Source of the DNA: JAGUYA01 sp043802425
GTDB taxonomy: Bacteria > Omnitrophota > Gorgyraeia > Gygaellales > Profunditerraquicolaceae
Assembly (NCBI GenBank): GCA_043802425.1
Contig: JAZDLA010000080.1
Span: forward strand, 1 to 7,794
Length of the DNA stretch: 7,794 bases
Direction: 5' to 3'
Shown: in pieces, positions 6,448 through 7,794 of the stretch
Position numbering within the stretch: position 1 is the stretch's first letter
Layout of the letters: each line of letters begins with the position of its first letter
Program-made: the position numbers and the translations under genes
The notes under the pieces: model-generated
Databases searched by the model: none
Seen by the model: the letters and a program-made list of their open reading frames with translations, nothing else
What the model was told of the DNA's origin: nothing

Positions 6448-6533
6448 AGGGACACCCATTCTGCTAATCGGGATGGTGTCCCTCTTTTAGCTATTAAGGG
6501 GACACCCTCAGCTTTGGCTGGCCGGGTGTCCCT
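6448..6533. repeat. REP-like element: two tandem hairpins with GGGACACCC arms
   Basis: Hairpin A has AGGGACACC (6448-6456) and GGTGTCCCT (6475-6483). Hairpin B has GGGGACACCC (6498-6507) and GGGTGTCCCT (6524-6533), with a small inner CAGC/GCTG stem in its loop. The same 9-base word therefore occurs four times in alternating orientation over 86 bases, while loops and linker differ. Neighbouring arms of the two hairpins can also pair with each other. It fills nearly the whole thiL-tsaE gap. Such palindromic pairs resemble REP/BIME or small nonautonomous elements mobilised by Y1 (RAYT-type) transposases. That link is inference, and no transposase is present here. Confidence 0.75.
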
Positions 6534-6536
6534 AAA

Positions 6537-7436
6537 TTAAAAATGACGGAAGCCTTTAGGTTTAATGGCTTTTATTCTTCCTTTACCATCTACTAACCTC
6601 AGGCCGTATTTTTTATGCGTAATTTCTCCAATAGGTTTAAAATTATGCGCATCCCTAGCAAAGAGCCTCTTTGCCTGGCATAACGGTATAGTAAAAAGCA
6701 GCTCGAAATCCTCTCCCGCATAAAGGGCATCATTTAAGTCGCGCGCCTGCTTACTCAAAGGGATCAAATCTGCATAGATAGTTGCCCCTACCGAGCTCTC
6801 CTTTAATATGTGGCTTAAATCCTGAGCTAAGCCATCGGAAATATCAATCATAGCATTCACCTTAAAGTTCTCTACCAGAAACCCGGCCTCTTTTACGCGC
6901 GGGGTAAACTTAAAGTGTTTACCTAAAATAGATCCGCCAAGCTCTCCGGTCACAAATATGATATCGCCTGCCTTTGCCCCGCTTCTTAAAATAAGGTTCT
7001 TCTTCTTAACTATGCCTAACATGCTTACATCAATAGTTAATTTTTCCACCCGGCTGATATCCCCGCCTGCCAAATTGATATTATATTTCTTAGCTAGCAT
7101 TTGCATCCCCTTAAGAAGCCTATCTATAAATTCAACGGAGGTATTCCTAGTTATGCCTAAAGAAACCAAACAATGCCGCGGCAGGCCTGCGCAGGCGGCA
7201 ATATCGCTGACGGATACGGCTATTGCCTTCCTTCCGATTAAATAAGGATCATCCTTAACGGTGAAATCCGTATCCTGGGCAATCATATCGCAGGTAAAGA
7301 GCTGGTAGTTATCTTTGTCGAATTCTAGCACCGCGCAATCATCCCCTATGCCCTTTATTACCGTAGCATCCGTCCGGATTGACCTCTTTATTCTTTCAAT
7401 CAGACCAAACTCACCTATTTTACTAATCTGCGTCAT
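6537..7436 (-). CDS. thiL: thiamine-monophosphate kinase
   Basis: This 299-residue enzyme phosphorylates thiamine monophosphate to thiamine diphosphate with ATP, the last step of cofactor synthesis. It has the PurM/ThiL-type fold. Seen motifs: KIGEFGLIERI at the N-terminus, the metal/ATP-binding GIGDDCAVL (29-37), CDMIAQDTDF (49-58) matching the usual T-D-x-L-V-E-x-x-H-F position, VSVSDIAACAG (74-84), AGGD (123-126), MIDISDGLAQDL (196-207) and YAGEDFELLFT (239-249). The protein is a little shorter than E. coli ThiL (about 325) but complete in all blocks. The ATG at 7436 overlaps the TGA of the upstream mtnA in a 4-base ATGA, with no Shine-Dalgarno, indicating translational coupling. The stop abuts the hairpin repeat. 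Confidence 0.95.
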   Translation of the reverse strand: MTQISKIGEFGLIERIKRSIRTDATVIKGIGDDCAVLEFDKDNYQLFTCDMIAQDTDFTVKDDPYLIGRKAIAVSVSDIAACAGLPRHCLVSLGITRNTSVEFIDRLLKGMQMLAKKYNINLAGGDISRVEKLTIDVSMLGIVKKKNLILRSGAKAGDIIFVTGELGGSILGKHFKFTPRVKEAGFLVENFKVNAMIDISDGLAQDLSHILKESSVGATIYADLIPLSKQARDLNDALYAGEDFELLFTIPLCQAKRLFARDAHNFKPIGEITHKKYGLRLVDGKGRIKAIKPKGFRHF

Positions 7437-7794
7437 TTTAAGATTTTAATAATATTTTTTATATACGGCGGCCTGATGATTCCTTTATCCGTAATAATAG
7501 CGCTGATTAAACCCTGCGGCGTAACATCAAATGCAGGATTAAATACCTTTATATCGCTGTTTGCAATCGGCCTTTGAAAAAATAATTCCGTAACTTCTCT
7601 AGCCTCGCGTTCTTCAATAGGGATATCTTTACCGTTTTTTATCTTCAGGTCAAAAGTCGAAGCAGGAGCTGCGATATAAAAAGGAATACCGTGATAACGG
7701 CTTAATACCGCCAGGCTATAGGTGCCGATTTTATTTGCCGTGTCGCCATTTGCCGCAATCCTATCCGCGCCGGCAATAACTTTCTTAATTTTCC
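7433..7794 (-). CDS. mtnA: S-methyl-5-thioribose-1-phosphate isomerase, C-terminal part (5' end outside window)
   Basis: I translated the minus strand by hand. The last 119 residues are present and end in TGA at 7435-7433. The segment VIAGADRIAANGDTANKIGTYSLAVL, followed by HGIPFYIAAPASTFD and the IPIEERE block, is highly characteristic of MtnA (eIF2B-alpha-like fold). The GADRIAANGD block carries the conserved catalytic aspartate. The tail VFNPAFDVTPQGLISAIITDKGIIRPPY is also the family C-terminus. MtnA isomerises methylthioribose-1-phosphate to methylthioribulose-1-phosphate in methionine salvage. Close relatives act on related 5-deoxy sugar phosphates, so the exact substrate is not certain. 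It is the first gene seen of the minus-strand operon and shares a 4-base overlap with thiL. Confidence 0.93.
   Translation of the reverse strand, partial: KIKKVIAGADRIAANGDTANKIGTYSLAVLSRYHGIPFYIAAPASTFDLKIKNGKDIPIEEREAREVTELFFQRPIANSDIKVFNPAFDVTPQGLISAIITDKGIIRPPYIKNIIKILK

Noticed and set aside
6448..6533. CRISPR array
   Set aside because: The repeated words are only 9-10 bases, alternate in orientation and have irregular spacing; this fits paired hairpins, not a CRISPR.

Overview
The window looks like a chromosomal housekeeping region of a Gram-negative (diderm) bacterium. Base composition is moderate, with many A/T-ending codons (judged by eye, not computed). An LptF/LptG pair implies an outer membrane with LPS-type export. 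The gene mix and compact layout (mtnA, thiL, tsaE, tsaB, alr, lptFG, comFC, pyrE) resemble uncultured deep-branching lineages such as Omnitrophota. That placement is inference, not proven. I see no prophage, CRISPR, tRNA or rRNA, and no obviously transferred gene. Every stretch over about 180 bases contains a gene.

Layout. (1) Bases 1-984, minus strand: pyrE (orotate phosphoribosyltransferase), followed by the N-terminal part of a BaiN/HI0933-type flavoprotein cut by the window edge. (2) Bases 985-1062: a compact divergent promoter region with two near-consensus sigma70-type promoters back to back. Each -10 box lies only 6-9 bases from a start codon, so both pyrE and comFC are predicted to be transcribed as leaderless or nearly leaderless mRNAs. 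(3) Bases 1063-4151, plus strand: comFC (double zinc-finger phosphoribosyltransferase), a 180-base spacer tiled by three abutting hairpins, then lptF and lptG overlapping by 13 bases. (4) Bases 4153-7794, minus strand: a tight gene string in transcription order mtnA (C-terminal part only) - thiL - tandem hairpin repeat - tsaE - tsaB - alr. It ends one base from the end of lptG.

Functions. PyrE serves pyrimidine synthesis. ComFC is a DNA-uptake/transformation-related PRTase-fold protein. LptF/LptG are the membrane subunits of the LPS-export ABC transporter. The minus-strand string mixes methionine salvage (MtnA), thiamine diphosphate synthesis (ThiL), the tRNA t6A modification accessory proteins (TsaE, TsaB) and D-alanine supply for peptidoglycan (Alr). 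All of these are known families. No new enzymatic system is visible. The most interesting signals are in the short non-coding parts: the symmetric leaderless promoter pair, the hairpin-packed lptF leader, and a REP-like double hairpin with GGGACACCC arms lodged inside the thiL-tsaE junction. Strong Shine-Dalgarno sequences are largely absent. The one exception is GGAGG before tsaE, which argues for a start codon downstream of the repeat.
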